Below, piece by piece: positions 46,269 to 58,230 of a DNA stretch of 64,000 bases. The position numbers were made by a program, and so were the translations under genes. The notes beneath the pieces are model-generated. The model did no database searches and had not been told where the DNA came from. It saw nothing but the letters and a program-made list of their open reading frames with translations. The stretch comes from Histoplasma ohiense. Taxonomy: Eukaryota; Ascomycota; Eurotiomycetes; Onygenales; Ajellomycetaceae. Position 1 is the stretch's first letter. Each line of letters starts with the position of its first letter. Location: NCBI GenBank assembly GCA_017607445.1, contig JAEVHH010000003.1, forward strand, positions 372,001-436,000, given 5' to 3'.

Positions 46269-46273
46269 TGTTT

Positions 46274-47887
46274 GCACATATACTGTCCTATCCGGAACCG
46301 TGGCTGAAAGTTGCAGCCATGCTCGTTTCGATGATGGATCAGGCCAATTGTTGGAAGATCGCCTTTAATCTTGCAAAAGATATGCGGAGTAAGGCTCGGA
46401 CGAGCGCCGTTTCCTGAATCCAGAGAACCAGATTGAGTTTGATCAGTACCTGGTCCGGCAAAATTAAATTTCCAACGTTCCACGAACTAGTACTAGGCAC
46501 TTATAATATAATAAAAAAAAAACTTGTTTCGTCCTTTTTCGACAAATTAAAAATTCTTCTAAAAAAAGGTAACAGAGAAATCTGTAATTGTAATTTGCAA
46601 TTCTTTAAATTTGTAATGAAATTATAACAATAGCAGGAGCTAAATCATCGCCAACACCATGCTGGTAGCGAGGACAAAATCAATCCAACTGAATCCCTCC
46701 AGCACTAAATTGAATTACTTGGTTTTCACCATACACAGTACAGACTACTTAATCCTAGACACCAACATTGAGATGCAAACTTTGTCTGGATGTGTAGAAG
46801 CACAGCTCTTCTCTTAGATCAAGAGACTTTTTTGGCATGAATGTATAAAGTTGAAGAAGCCTGAGTAAGTTAATTGGTAGCTTTGAAAGCAGACCATATT
46901 ATGTCAACAGGGGAATGAGGATGTGGCGCGAAACAAGAAAATGGTGAACTCAATGATATTTTAAATCCATCACTTTAATTAATATTGCATTATCTATTCA
47001 TTCATTATTGTGTATTGCCTTTGTAGATATTCTTGTGAAAAAAACATTGACTATAATTCAACGTTTCTTTAAAATCTATATATGTACTGTACTATATATA
47101 TATATATTATGCATTAAAGAAGGACCCTTACGACATACAACCAGGGGGGGAGGCGCGAGGCGCAGGCTGTTTCTTGCTTTGTGTAGCAAGAGGATTATGA
47201 AACTATAACTATTAATAGTATGAAATGTGCAAGTTGATGATGATAAAATAAGGCCATTTATTTGTCTCTTCTAAGAGAGTTGGAACTTGGGGAAGCGCCA
47301 TACCTTGATCCATGATTTGGACTGGTAACCCTCATCGTATGTGCCGTAATCCAAACCAATTAGTTATTGAGACTACTAATTGTATAATAGCCATATGAAT
47401 TGTACTTTGATTGTAAAATACACCTTTAGTTTACTGTGGACATTTCATCGTAAGAACTATATTTGATGTTCTCTAAGAGAGACAGAGTTTCCACCCCTTA
47501 CAAACAGATTACATTCTGCCCATTGTCGTAAAAAACGATTTTGTGCAGTGGTACCCGGAAGGGCGAAAAAGAAAACAGTGGATCTGGATCACAAGGCTGA
47601 AAGTTAGTTAACCTGGCAAATAAATCACCAGCCAATGAAATTTACCTCGGGCAAATATTCCTCAGGAAAGGAAGCATATTAGACTTGTGGGGTAGAGCAA
47701 ACCTTGTCAAATGAATGATAAATAAACACAGGCCTCCCATGTCAGCTTTCTCATATGTTCATTCCATCAGCTCAGCTTTATATCTGTTTATAATATTGGT
47801 TCATCGGGCACTATCCCACACACCCCGTCCTCTGCTGATTACCCTCTCGCTACTTTCATAGTACTACAAAAAGCCTCTCACAAACAA
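46274..47887. other. AT-rich spacer between the repeat island and the secreted-protein gene
   Basis: No gene recognised. It has a TA microsatellite near 47093-47107. Short frames such as 47008-47208 lack motifs. The last few hundred bases should include the promoter of the small secreted protein; a TTATAATATTGG stretch lies near 47788. Confidence 0.5.
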
Positions 47888-48133
47888 ATGAAGCTCGGTC
47901 TCGTCTTCCTTGGTGCATATGCACTCACGTCCGTCGCTGGATTGCCTCAACACAACCCGCCAGTCCCATTGTTGAGGTATGAGTGGTGCGATGTGAAGAA
48001 AACTTGTTATTCGGATGAGGATTGCTACGAAAATGATTGCTTGACAAAATCCGGCTGGGAGACGTATCTGATCCATTGCGGAAGCACATTTTGGCCTCAC
48101 AGCTGCTGGACTTTTATTCCCAACTCGGCTTAG
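47888..48133 (+). CDS. Small secreted cysteine-rich protein
   Basis: The 81-residue product has a clear signal peptide (MKLGLVFLGAYALTSVAG, cleavage predicted near residue 18) and a mature part of about 63 residues with six cysteines (WCD, TCY, DCY, DCL, HCG, SCW), enough for three disulfides. It is also rich in Trp, Tyr and acidic residues in the middle. No cysteine pattern of a family I know fits exactly, so I assign no function. Small size, secretion signal, even cysteine number and position beside a transposon-rich island are the usual signs of candidate secreted effectors or defence peptides, but that is inference. It appears intronless; the start context (ACAAATGA) is good. Confidence 0.65.
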   Translation: MKLGLVFLGAYALTSVAGLPQHNPPVPLLRYEWCDVKKTCYSDEDCYENDCLTKSGWETYLIHCGSTFWPHSCWTFIPNSA

Positions 48134-49763
48134 AGGGGTGACATGTGATTCACAAAAGAACGCAGGCAAGTAGGAAGAAGAGAAAGAAAAGACACGGGGA
48201 GATATTTCTCATCTCTCAATCCTGATCAACGTCAATATTTGGTACTTTCATGTGACGGGGTTCTGCCATCAAAGGTAGTCTCAGGATACGAAGGATGGTA
48301 TGTGACTCGTGAAAATGGCTCTAAAGGTATATACTATATCAGCTGGGGAAGCGACCGTCCCGGATGGATCAGCTGACAAAATTGTTTTGTATAGTTATAT
48401 GAACAGATATGGCGAGTAGGGCGTCGTTCAAAATCCACCTACGAAAATGATGTCTGTGTCTGTACATCTACAGAATCACAGTAGTAAGGTTCGGCAACCT
48501 TGGTCAGTGCGAGGGCCTCCCGGGTGAGTGGAACGGCGCAACCGAGGGGCAACGTGGGGTGAAATCGTTAGATTCCAGAAATAGGGATAGGGTTAAAGTT
48601 AGGGTGTGAGAGCCTGAGACGTAAAAAAAAAAAAAGGAATCACTCCACAGAAGCAAAAGGGTTGAAATTGCACCTCAGTTCCTCTGCCACATCTGAAGTT
48701 CTGAACTCCATTCAACTGTGCGTCTCGACTCTCAACAAACTCGTTTGAAATATAGCAGTGTCATGGTGAATTTCTGATTTATATTTTTAACGAGTTTGTC
48801 GGTGTCGGAGATGATATCTCATATCAAGGATCCTGTAACATCTCGCTATTTGAAACCTGATCACTTGCCCCACTGTATACCATCACTGCCACTATCATAT
48901 GTTCAAGCATTCTCTTTCTTATAAAATACTACCTAGTTATCATGTAAATATTGGAGTTAGGATATTCAATTCAATTTATCTATTGATATTCAGTATTTGG
49001 GTCAAAATTCGGACTTTATCCAGTTCAGACAGTCAGCTCTGGGAATTCAGCAAATATGTATTTTTTTGTGTATGTACATACATTGTTTTACTGTGTAACT
49101 AGTGAAAATTCAAAATTCAGTGGCAACATCTTAAGTGGTTCCACCGATCTACTCCGCTAAACACTCCTGGAAATATTTCTGGAAAGTCAAGCTCTCGGGC
49201 AATCAGCCAATCGTAGGTATCTAGTCAATTATGGCATGGTTTTGAATATTTGTTCCTCTGCGGCCTTGACTTTTCCTCTCCATGGATAACTAAAGAGTAT
49301 ACATGACCCAGGATATCGAGGCTGACAGGGACTTGTGCATCTTCAACGGCAGCATACAAAAATGAGTAATATTGCAAGGCTTGGGAGGGTGGATTGTAAG
49401 CGGGATGACTCGTTGAGGGAGTGGATTTGCGAAGTGTGTTTTACGAATGCGGTCGTTCCTTTTTAAGCGACTCACTATTCTCTACTATGTGGTATGGTGA
49501 ATTGTCTTCAATTTTTGTTCCTTGATGTTGAGCTTTTAATCTGTTCTTCCTAGCTATTAAGCCCTTCTGCATAACGCATAATAAGCAGTTGGAATCAATC
49601 CATCGAGAAAAAGAAAGGCCAAGTTAGATAAAGTTAATTGCGGCCGCCGATTGTCAGCATTCTAATTTGTGCCCGTCCCCCTATCCATTCGGAATGAACG
49701 CCAAAAATATAGAACAAGATCAAATAAAGAGCAAGTTTCGTACCTCAAATCCATAAAACTGAG
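48134..49763. other. Spacer between secreted-protein and mitochondrial-protein genes
   Basis: No gene recognised. It includes a GGGATAGGGTTAAAGTTAGGG stretch at about 48585-48605 that loosely resembles fungal telomere units but is not a tandem array, and a poly-A run at about 48625-48636. Confidence 0.5.
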
Positions 49764-50333
49764 TCACTTAGTCGGCAATTTAATCAACGTCTCTTTCTTC
49801 TCAATAACAACTGTGCCACTATAATCAACTTTCATCCCTTTCGGGGGTGACACCCTGCGGCTAGGACCTTTCTCTACCCATCCACGCCTTGCAGCTTCAT
49901 CTGTATACTGGGAGACATCGCGGTTAGCAGGGCTGACCTCTAGAGGGCCTGCCTTACTGTGACCGTCATGCATCGCCTCGTCTAGCGAAGCCTCTCTCAC
50001 CATCTCCGGCGTGATGTAACTGAGATCCCATGCAGCCCGCTGTTCCGCAACGGCGTTGTCCGAACCGGATTTTGAGTACTCATGCCGCTCGGTATTTATG
50101 CTGGAGCGGCCGTCCGGGTCATTTTCGATCTCGTACGGGACTGGGGTCTCGGGTTGCTTCCGGTCAGTGACAAAGGAGCGTCGTAGGAGCGCCGACACAG
50201 CTGCTGGGAAAGGGGTTTTGGTAACTTGCAACTGAGTTGCAGTTAGGTTGAAGAAGGAATGGTAAGGGAGGTTCTGGTGGGCCCGCGGTGCTAGCAGGCT
50301 AGTTCGAGCTGAAGCGAAGCGGAAAGTGGCCAT
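49764..50333 (-). CDS. Conserved hypothetical protein, probably mitochondrial
   Basis: This 189-residue single-exon protein has an N-terminal region rich in Arg, Ala and Ser without acids (MATFRFASARTSLLAPRAHQ), as in mitochondrial presequences, with a second basic stretch ALLRRSFVTDRKQ. The remainder is hydrophilic, with YEIENDPDGRSSINTERHEY, AAWDLSYITPEMVREASLDEAM and a basic C-terminus, VIEKKETLIKLPTK. I recognise no catalytic motif or domain. Codon use and an uninterrupted frame with clean presequence make it likely to be a real gene. Its function is not known to me. Confidence 0.65.
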   Translation of the reverse strand: MATFRFASARTSLLAPRAHQNLPYHSFFNLTATQLQVTKTPFPAAVSALLRRSFVTDRKQPETPVPYEIENDPDGRSSINTERHEYSKSGSDNAVAEQRAAWDLSYITPEMVREASLDEAMHDGHSKAGPLEVSPANRDVSQYTDEAARRGWVEKGPSRRVSPPKGMKVDYSGTVVIEKKETLIKLPTK

Positions 50334-52222
50334 ACTGAGCAGATACGCAAATAAAATGGTTCAATGGATGTTTTTATTCGTTTCACTTTCTTTGAGAACC
50401 TGCTAGTGTCCCACTGTTAGGGCGATGAAGGGATTTCCTTTTGGTATGACCAGGAGGCGAATATGTCACGAGCAGCTGCCAACGGGGTGACAGCACTGGT
50501 AAATATGATGCGGATCATCAGCGTTCTCACGTTTCCAGTATCTCAAGCCGCGTCATTCATTAAGTCACAGATGTATATGGTTTGCAGTCATTTGTACTGA
50601 CTTTAGGCAATACTAGAATGGATGAACTCGCCCAGCCTTAGACGGAGTATGTAGGGTCTATCTCGAAATAGAGTGGCTATGTGCAATAAACCATTCCCCT
50701 GTCCAATAGGGTTTGACAAGGGAGAATAGTGAATCAGGTAAGGAGTTTTTCTTGGCCCCATTCAGTTGTAGAAATGATAACATGGTTTTGGATGTTAATG
50801 GGAGGCGTGCACTGTTTTGGTTTGGGATTTGGCATGCCGTGACGTCATTTGAATGAGCTAACCCTCTTTGTGCCCTAAGCCCTAATTGCTTTGTTCCAAC
50901 CAATGTCAGGGGGACACCGGTGCAGGATACAAGAAAATTAATACGAATGATTTTCTGGAAACATTTCCCGCAGGAGAGGCTCGTCTCAGAATTGGCTGAT
51001 ATAGAGGTAAACGGTCTAACAAGTTATCTGTGCCGGCTGACCTGACGACAAGTGATCGCGGTTCAAATATCTGTTGACTACACGCTACTGCTCGCCCATG
51101 CCCCAGCGTAAATCAGAGCCGAAGACGTTTGGAATCAAGCATCACTCGAATGGGTCTGCATGGCACAGGGAACTCCAGAGATCTAGCTCCTCAATGTAAG
51201 CTGCCGGGTAAATTGTTAGCTGTGAATTTCCATCACCTATGACAACCAATGCACGAGGCAAAATTGCAGAAGAATTGGTTCCATCCAGACAGTGAATCAC
51301 ACACTCATACAATGAAAGAACATTGGCAATGTGCCAACGGTGCAGGAGGGGGGAGGGGGGAGGCGATACGTGTTGGATTGACCTCGTTGTCAGCAGCTAC
51401 AACCGCGGAAAAAGTCTGAATGAGCAATGTGTGGAGACTAGAACGGGAGAAGAAAACAAGGCAACTGAAGACAGAGGCAGGAACACGAGGCTGACCTATA
51501 CATTTGCAAGCTCTGTGAGCTGCGCCGCCGGAAAGATGACTGATAATTGATCGTCATTGCATGGTCGATTTAGCAAAAAGGTGACTGAGGAGGGCAGTTG
51601 ATGTGATTTGATAGTGGTCTGGTGTTTAGTGCATGTTTTTCCGCCGATAAAATTAAAAATAAAAATGTTCCGAAAAAAGGAGGCAAAAAAAGGATAATGA
51701 AACTGAATGGAAACCATAAATAACCTTGGACTGGCGGTCAAGGGAGCAGGGCGTTCAGAGATAAAGCCCTGGGCTGCCCAGGCGAGCATTTTCTGTAGCC
51801 CCGTTTTGTGGCGAACCAACGAGACTGCGGATGTCATGGAAGCAATGAAGAATCCAAAAATGACTACATATCGTCAACACGAGCTAATATGATGGAAGAT
51901 CATGCGAGTTGGGGTACATCTCGCAGCAAGCACGCCCGGCAGCCAGGGAGATGTGGAAAGGTCGCCGATTGAACGTTCTCCCCGAAATAACAAAAAGGAA
52001 AGGGGAAAAGGAGAAGGAAAAAAACGCCATTCTTTCCGTGTTGCGCTTGTCAGGGTCTTGTGGAACATGCTCATTGATAGTATAGGCAGTGCGAGCACTA
52101 AAATCAACAGCCACGGGGAACAATTGAGCAGGTGTACGTCGCATTCGACTTTGCTAGTCGGCATTTAGTTAAATGGCAGGACCAGATGCAAGGCACTGCC
52201 GGTTTTGTGTTAAAATGCTAAA

Positions 52223-52257
<35 letters not shown>

Positions 52258-54687
52258 CATGCCAAAGAGCCAAAGAAAGGGTGCGCCAAGCTTCCTATTA
52301 ACGAGTGTCTTTGCAAGAGATATTTCAAGATCGGAGGTCAATTCCTCAAAGAGCCGGGTTCAACCATGGGGCTAAAATTTCACGGGATGGCGATCGTAAA
52401 AACGCTCCGGGAGGATGAACAAAAAAGGGACGAGATATTTACTTGAACTCACACATATACGCACGCAAGTATCAATCCGTGGGAGCACGTACATTAGAGT
52501 TTCTGAAAAAGACAGAAGTGGCTGCCACGTCAATTGCTGGTGACGAAGATTAGGAAAGGTTGGAAACAGAAATCAATGAAAACAATGAAAACAATGAATC
52601 AGGTAAGGTGGATTATTACTTGCTGCCTGTCAACTATTCCACCCGTCAACCTTGGAGGTGAAATTGGGCACAACCAACGGCGCAGCGATGTAGGGCATTT
52701 TCCGGTTGGCTTCACGTTGTCACACGCTAGGTGGGATTTATCCTTCGTGGATATACCACGGTATTCACCCCGCTGTGCTGGTTGTTAGAGACGGCTAGCG
52801 CCAATGCCATGAAAGGATGTAGTCGCAACATTCGCTGAAGAACAGAAGCTATAACGGCGGTCGTAGGGAACCAAATATGCCATGTCAACAAGGGGGGAGG
52901 TCAATTCGAGGACTGGTGAAGAAACTTCGCGATAGCCATGCCACCTGGCAAACAGGCGGGGTACCGAAAGGAATCGAGGCCCGGATTTCGCAATGTGGCA
53001 CCAATAAGGCTGGAGGTTGGATTAGGGGGCCGCAAGCGTTGTGACAAATCTAGTCGAAGGGGGCGAATTGAACATAAGGCTAGAATGAACGACAGACGAT
53101 CAAGCCCTGGTAAGAGTAAAATCAAAGTGATATAGGGGAGGCGATGACTATTCAAGCGTCGCGCATGCATCGTACAGGCCCGAATTCAAAAGCTGACCAG
53201 AAGCATCCTGTTAATGAAACGCCATCGGAGCTATATGCCACCATCTAGAATCGATCATCCAATGGAAATATCACAACCCCTATGGTAGATCCTTGATTGC
53301 CTGACTAGCTGGTGTGGAGCAGCCATTGGGTGGCTCAACAGGATGCTGTACTGCCAATTCACTAAGGACCAGGGGGCATATAATACAGAGATACCACATG
53401 TATAGCCCACATTTGGGGCTAAAAGTCGAAGGTTGTTCTCCGCATCTGCAACTGCTGCATGCTGGCATGCAAGGGTGAGACTTTCTTTTCGCTCCTTTAA
53501 AATCACCTGAGTAGTTTAGACCCAGCTGTGTGGATACGAATATGGGGCTAGAAATTCAATTTCAACCTTCAAAAAAAAGAACGACGCCAAGTGTATTCCA
53601 AATGCGTATCCACGGAACTTACAACAATCAATTCACTTGTTATTTTGAGTAGATATTATAGAAGAAGGAGATAATTGGAATGGTTTTTTTTTTATTGCCG
53701 TTCAATACCTTGTAGACGTAAACAAACGTAAACAAACGAAACCTTGTCGGTTGACCGATGTGATGAAACAAGGGGCTAGGACATGACATCGACAGATCAA
53801 CGAGGCAGACACACTTCAAAGAGACCCATTCGCTCGTCTTAATGCCTTGTCATCGCCTCATCATTGTTCTTGGACCTACTGACTCATCCACACTTACCCC
53901 AACCCATTTAGTGTAACTCAATATTGAACGCTTCATCTGCTGCAGGATATAGACAGGCGTATTCGAGATGAGACACAGCTAGCAACGATAGCCTCCATAT
54001 CGAGGAGTTGAGGGATGAGATTGCGGCGTCGCACATGAGTCGTGATTGTTACGGCATGGATGCATTTTCAGAACGACAGGATATGTTCCTATCGCCCGAA
54101 ATATTAGCATAGCAAGAGCTCCGTTAATCCAAACCCAGTCATGATCATGTTCTGCAAAAACGGAATATAGAGTGTCTCCTGTCCAGACGACTCACGCCAC
54201 GTCATGGAAGTCTGTAATGCCTGGCTCGACAAAACATGTGGAACTGGAGCCATGAAATCCATATCATAGTGTGGCAGGCTATGTTCCCTGTCCGTTATAA
54301 TAGAGAGAAAGGAAGGCTCATGTAGTGTCCCGCATCTTGGAAACGACGCACCAAGGCAAGGCTGTCAAAAATGTGACAACGGAGGATGATAGAACTATGG
54401 GTGCGAGGCGGCGTTGGAAGCAAGTGGATAGCCTACTTTAAACTTTCAGATATCACAGCCGTGGCGGACGGCTGGGATGAATTGACGTCCACACAGTGTG
54501 ATGGTGATACACGTCGAGCATTGGCTCAAAGGAACGAACGAAAATACCTGCAGGTCAGAACAATGCAACCTCTTGCCCACCGAGACTCAAAAAGTTGAAC
54601 ATTTCAAGTGTGATGGAAAGGCCATTCTTAAACCCTGCAGGAGGTTGGAGGATATCACAAACAAAGGTGCCAATGATCCAATGGAAA
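50334..54687. other. Long gene-poor stretch
   Basis: I find no recognisable gene over about 4.4 kb. Open frames are short and mostly paired on opposite strands (for example 51902-52168 with 51884-52144). There is a poly-A run at about 52225-52255 and a near match (ACGGAGTA) to the 9-mer motif at about 50642. Base composition is ordinary rather than AT-rich, so it is not an obvious repeat island; a long untranslated leader or non-coding transcript is possible but unsupported. Confidence 0.45.
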
Positions 54688-55629
54688 CTAAATGTGTGAG
54701 TTGGGTTGCAGAACAAGTTTCTTGCATGGAGCATGAATGTCACGGAAAAAGTCGCATTGGCACTTTCGCCTCCTGAGTGGATATTCCCTTTTCAAGTTAA
54801 TCGAATTTTGAATTAAAATGTCTGGAGGGATATCAATTGGGATGATTGGGCGTGAAGGGCCAAACGAAATCAAGTTACACCGAGCCCAGACCGCTAGGTT
54901 CAGCCTGCCGTAGTTCCGAATATCAAGGTAAATCTCGTGAACGTCAAAGGATGTGGCCACCATCAGGGAAGTATCCACAGGTGATAGGAGGTGGCTGATA
55001 CAAACGAGGCTCCTGCCGTAGATAGTATACGTATCAACATCGAAGTGAGATTCGATGAAAGGCAAAGAGCGGGGAAGTACAGGCAACCAAGGTTCTTGAC
55101 AGGAAAAAAGTATGAGCTGTCCAGGGGTCAAAACGCCACCCTCAATCGGATAACAGGAGGAGATTCCAAACAGGAGGGGTAGGAAAAAGAAGTTGGATGA
55201 TGACGGTAGATCACAATGCCACGACAACCATGTCGAGCAAGTATGCATTCGTTGCCCAACCAAGGCAAACCCGATATCACCTTGCAGCGTCGGAAAGAAC
55301 CATGAAGGGAATGCTTTGAAGTGGAGCTCCGCTTTTTCAAGGTCATGTACCCTGGCTAGTGGGGACCAGGAACAGGTTGGGGGTAAAATGTTGAAGGAAA
55401 ACCCTCTAGGACGGGCAGACACGCAGATATCGAAAAATTTGATCGGCAATGTGTGGATGAAAGTATCTGGATGAAAGGCTTTGGCAAGAAGGAATCTGCA
55501 CTGAGTCCAAACATAAATACCCAGAAAAACCCCAGGATACTCAGTTTTTTCCAGCACAGCTCCAGTTCCAACCAATTTCATTACACTTGCAAGGTCAAAA
55601 GTCAAGCACGATAGTACATACCTAAACAA
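54688..55629 (-). CDS. Long orphan open frame, doubtful
   Basis: A 313-codon frame is open on the minus strand from MFRYVLSCLTFDLASVMKL to KKLVLQPNSHI. It is rich in Phe, Leu, Ser and Cys with no helix or motif pattern I recognise, and has no clear membrane topology. Length alone (942 bp) is unusual for chance, yet smaller frames run on the opposite strand (54991-55182, 55193-55474) and there is no supporting family. I list it so that it can be tested; it may be spurious. Confidence 0.2.
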   Translation of the reverse strand: MFRYVLSCLTFDLASVMKLVGTGAVLEKTEYPGVFLGIYVWTQCRFLLAKAFHPDTFIHTLPIKFFDICVSARPRGFSFNILPPTCSWSPLARVHDLEKAELHFKAFPSWFFPTLQGDIGFALVGQRMHTCSTWLSWHCDLPSSSNFFFLPLLFGISSCYPIEGGVLTPGQLILFSCQEPWLPVLPRSLPFIESHFDVDTYTIYGRSLVCISHLLSPVDTSLMVATSFDVHEIYLDIRNYGRLNLAVWARCNLISFGPSRPIIPIDIPPDILIQNSINLKREYPLRRRKCQCDFFRDIHAPCKKLVLQPNSHI

Positions 55630-55818
55630 GCTCTTCCTCTATTTGTTTCAAATTCCTTCAACAAACAAGGTCCAGCCTATCGTTCCTGGTCTTCAGAAAG
55701 GATCCAACCCCACGGCCAATAGAAACCAGTCGGTATCCTGAAACAGTCAAGGAGAACATAAGTCGGTATGTAAGAAGGAAGCCTTATGGTTGACTGCTAG
55801 CTGACTTGTTTCAAAGCC

Positions 55819-56157
55819 ATGTGCTTTTATAACCAGAAGAAATTCTCCTGCGGAGACTGGGCATGGGGTAGTTTCGCCGCCCGGTGCAACCATGAATATC
55901 GAATGGGCGAGACTTGCGGCATGAAACTTGTTCACAGCACCGAAAATATCCAAACGCAATGTAAACTGTGCGAGAAAATCGACACCAAATGCCGCCGACG
56001 AAACACAGAGGTCGAGAGGCTCGCACGGTGGCAGCGGGAGGGTGGCACACTCAAGGCGTCAATGGAAAAGAGCAGTGCTGAGATCAGGGCGCTAGAGGAG
56101 GAGATCCGGCAGTTGGAGTATGAGAGGTTGATGAAACAGAAAAACATTGGAAAGTAA
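55819..56157 (+). CDS. Small cysteine-motif and coiled-coil protein
   Basis: The 112-residue product begins MCFYNQKKFSCGDWAWGSFAARCN and has Cys at FSCGD, ARCN, ETCGM and the pair CKLCEKIDTKC, which could bind zinc, followed from about residue 60 by an Arg/Glu-rich helix (VERLARWQREGG, IRALEEEIRQLEYERL) that should form a coiled coil. The start fits a small family I have seen as hypothetical proteins in filamentous ascomycetes, with MCF at the start and CxxC-like spacing. No signal peptide or membrane segment is present, so a cytosolic or nuclear location is likely. The role is unknown. Confidence 0.6.
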   Translation: MCFYNQKKFSCGDWAWGSFAARCNHEYRMGETCGMKLVHSTENIQTQCKLCEKIDTKCRRRNTEVERLARWQREGGTLKASMEKSSAEIRALEEEIRQLEYERLMKQKNIGK

Positions 56158-57231
56158 ACTGGCTGACGAGGCTGACGAAAAGAGGCGCCGGGAACACCAG
56201 CCGTAGGCGACAATGATGGAATGTCCCAGGTTTAAAAAAAAAAAAGATATGAGCCACCTCATTACCTTTTGTTATCACGCTTCATTTTTCATGATCACTG
56301 TTATTTCATAACATCCACTTGGTTCTAATGATTTCGGGTCTCTTTTATTTGATTTTAATTTGATGTTTATTCCGTTAGGTTATGTGTTGGGGAAAAAATG
56401 GGTGCTTCTGGGGCCTGGAACGGCGGCTGGGGTAGGACATGGTTGAGGAAATCGGCATTCAGTATTCGGGCTTAGCGTTTGGGTCCTTTTGATTAAGGGC
56501 TCTTGTTTGCCAATGAATTTATAAGTTTTTCGCATTCTGCCCACACTATGTATGAATCCAACCATTAAGCGCCCTGTATCATCTGAGCGAGGTGACCAGG
56601 AGGGGAGCTGCTTTGTCGCCCAATGGTTCAATAAATTTCGCACCGCTAGCGCAAAAAAAGTAACGGAGGGACAAGGTTAGACGTAGGAAAGGTATATCAC
56701 ATAAACATGGTCGGATGAATGAGCGAAAATGGTGGAATCGGGAGTGACGAGAGTGTGATATCAGTAATGAGAGTTGGTTGATGTTGTTTGATGCCAACAG
56801 ATGAGGTTGAAATCCAGAGGGGTGCGGGACGTAAGCTTCCTGCGCCCCGCGTAGTCCTCAGTACTGGAGTAGCCGCGCTCCTATCGCGGAATGTAAGCGC
56901 CAGCTTCCAATAGCACGCTTGGAAGTGAGAGAAAGGTATGGGATCGCAGTGCATCTATTCTTTCCCACCAGATCCTCAGATTGGATTTTATGAGGTGCAA
57001 TATGTTATATCTACAAATAAAATCGGCTAATTGAGAAGTAGCATGCCCAGGATTGGAGATAAATACATGGCTTGTGGCCATGGGATGGAAAAAATACTTG
57101 AGTTAGAATAACTATCGGTTGATTAACGGGCAGCTTAAACTAGGACATAAAGTTAAACACCAGGAGCTTTTCGTATTCGGTGTTAGCGTCCTTATCCCAG
57201 CAACTGTCAATATGCACCCTCCATTTTTGTT
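56158..57231. other. Spacer downstream of the cysteine-motif gene
   Basis: No gene recognised. Short frames on the minus strand (56380-56643, 56579-56797) show no motif. A poly-A run lies at 56234-56245. Confidence 0.5.
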
Positions 57232-58230
57232 CTACCCGGTTTCTTGATCAGCTTCCTTTGCCAGGCCATGCTCCCGTAACAAAGCATCGATCTCATCAGC
57301 ACCCCACAAGTGGTGATATATTTGACCATCCTTGGTTTTTCCCACAGTCGCAAATTCGACTATATATAGACGAAGTAGTGCTTAGCATTGAAATGTGGAA
57401 TATGAACAAATAGATAGATTTGGGCAAGAAAAAGGAATAACAATTTATAAAGTTCAAACTCACTTTTCTCACTGCTCAGCTTCGTGGAGTCCATCGTCTT
57501 GCTCAGCACCTTCACCGCCATCCCACAAGCTTCCTTCAAATCGCAATCTTCTTTATAGTCCTGCTTCAATAGACTCTGAGCGCTGGCGTTGTTTGCACCG
57601 ACACTAGTCGCCTTCCATCCACCGTAGTTCCCACTGGGGTTACTCTGGTATAGCTGGAACTGCCGGAGGGGATCATACCCAGCATATATGAAAGAAACGC
57701 CAAAGGGTCGCAGACCACCGTGCTGTGTATAGCCCTGTTTCAGATCGCAGAGACGACGAACGAGCTGCTCACATGGGATCTCTTCGTTGTATGTCAGGAG
57801 GTAGCGTTGGGCGGCTTGGCGCGCATAGTTGATGAGGATGTTAGCATCTGCTGTCATTCCAGCCACCGCACATATCATATTACTGCGAGATAGGTTAGTT
57901 ATTTTGGTACGTTGGTTCTTTTTGCTGCATAGTGGTAGAAACGTAGGAAGTTCAACCGTACTCATTCAGTATATAGAGCTTCTCCGCAGATGTGTCCTGT
58001 TCCAGTAGTTTGCTCGTCACCTTCCTCTCTGCGGCCAGCACGATTCCATCCTGCGCTAGTATTCCAAGGGCAGTTCCGGCATGTGAAATTGCTTCGAGGG
58101 CATATTCAACCTGGTACAGACGGCCTTCCGGTGAAAAGATCGTGGTCTACAATAGAGAGGGTTAGCACAGGACCACCGATTCGACAGATACAGACAGAAC
58201 ACTGACTCTGGAATCATATCTTCTGGACAT
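57232..58230 (-). CDS. pre9: 20S proteasome subunit alpha3 (PRE9/PSMA4)
   Basis: This subunit is part of the outer alpha ring of the 20S proteasome. Minus-strand exons are 58207-58230, 57962-58146, 57464-57882 and 57232-57359, giving 251 residues. The N-terminal proteasome-alpha signature is [27 protein letters not shown] in parts across the first junction; then HAGTALGILAQDGIVLAAERK, CAVAGMTADANILIN, DLKQGYTQHGGLRPFGVSFI and SNPSGNYGGWKATSVG, which best match yeast Pre9 and human PSMA4. As is usual for alpha subunits there is no catalytic N-terminal threonine. The adjacent WW/FF gene is divergent, 324 bp apart. Confidence 0.95.

Noticed and set aside
48585..48605. Telomere-like GGGTTAAAGTTAGGG stretch
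   Set aside because: Only one or two imperfect units, not a tandem array, and housekeeping genes lie on both sides.
51902..52168. 88-codon frame rich in Lys and Arg
   Set aside because: Fully mirrored by an 86-codon frame on the opposite strand; no conserved feature.
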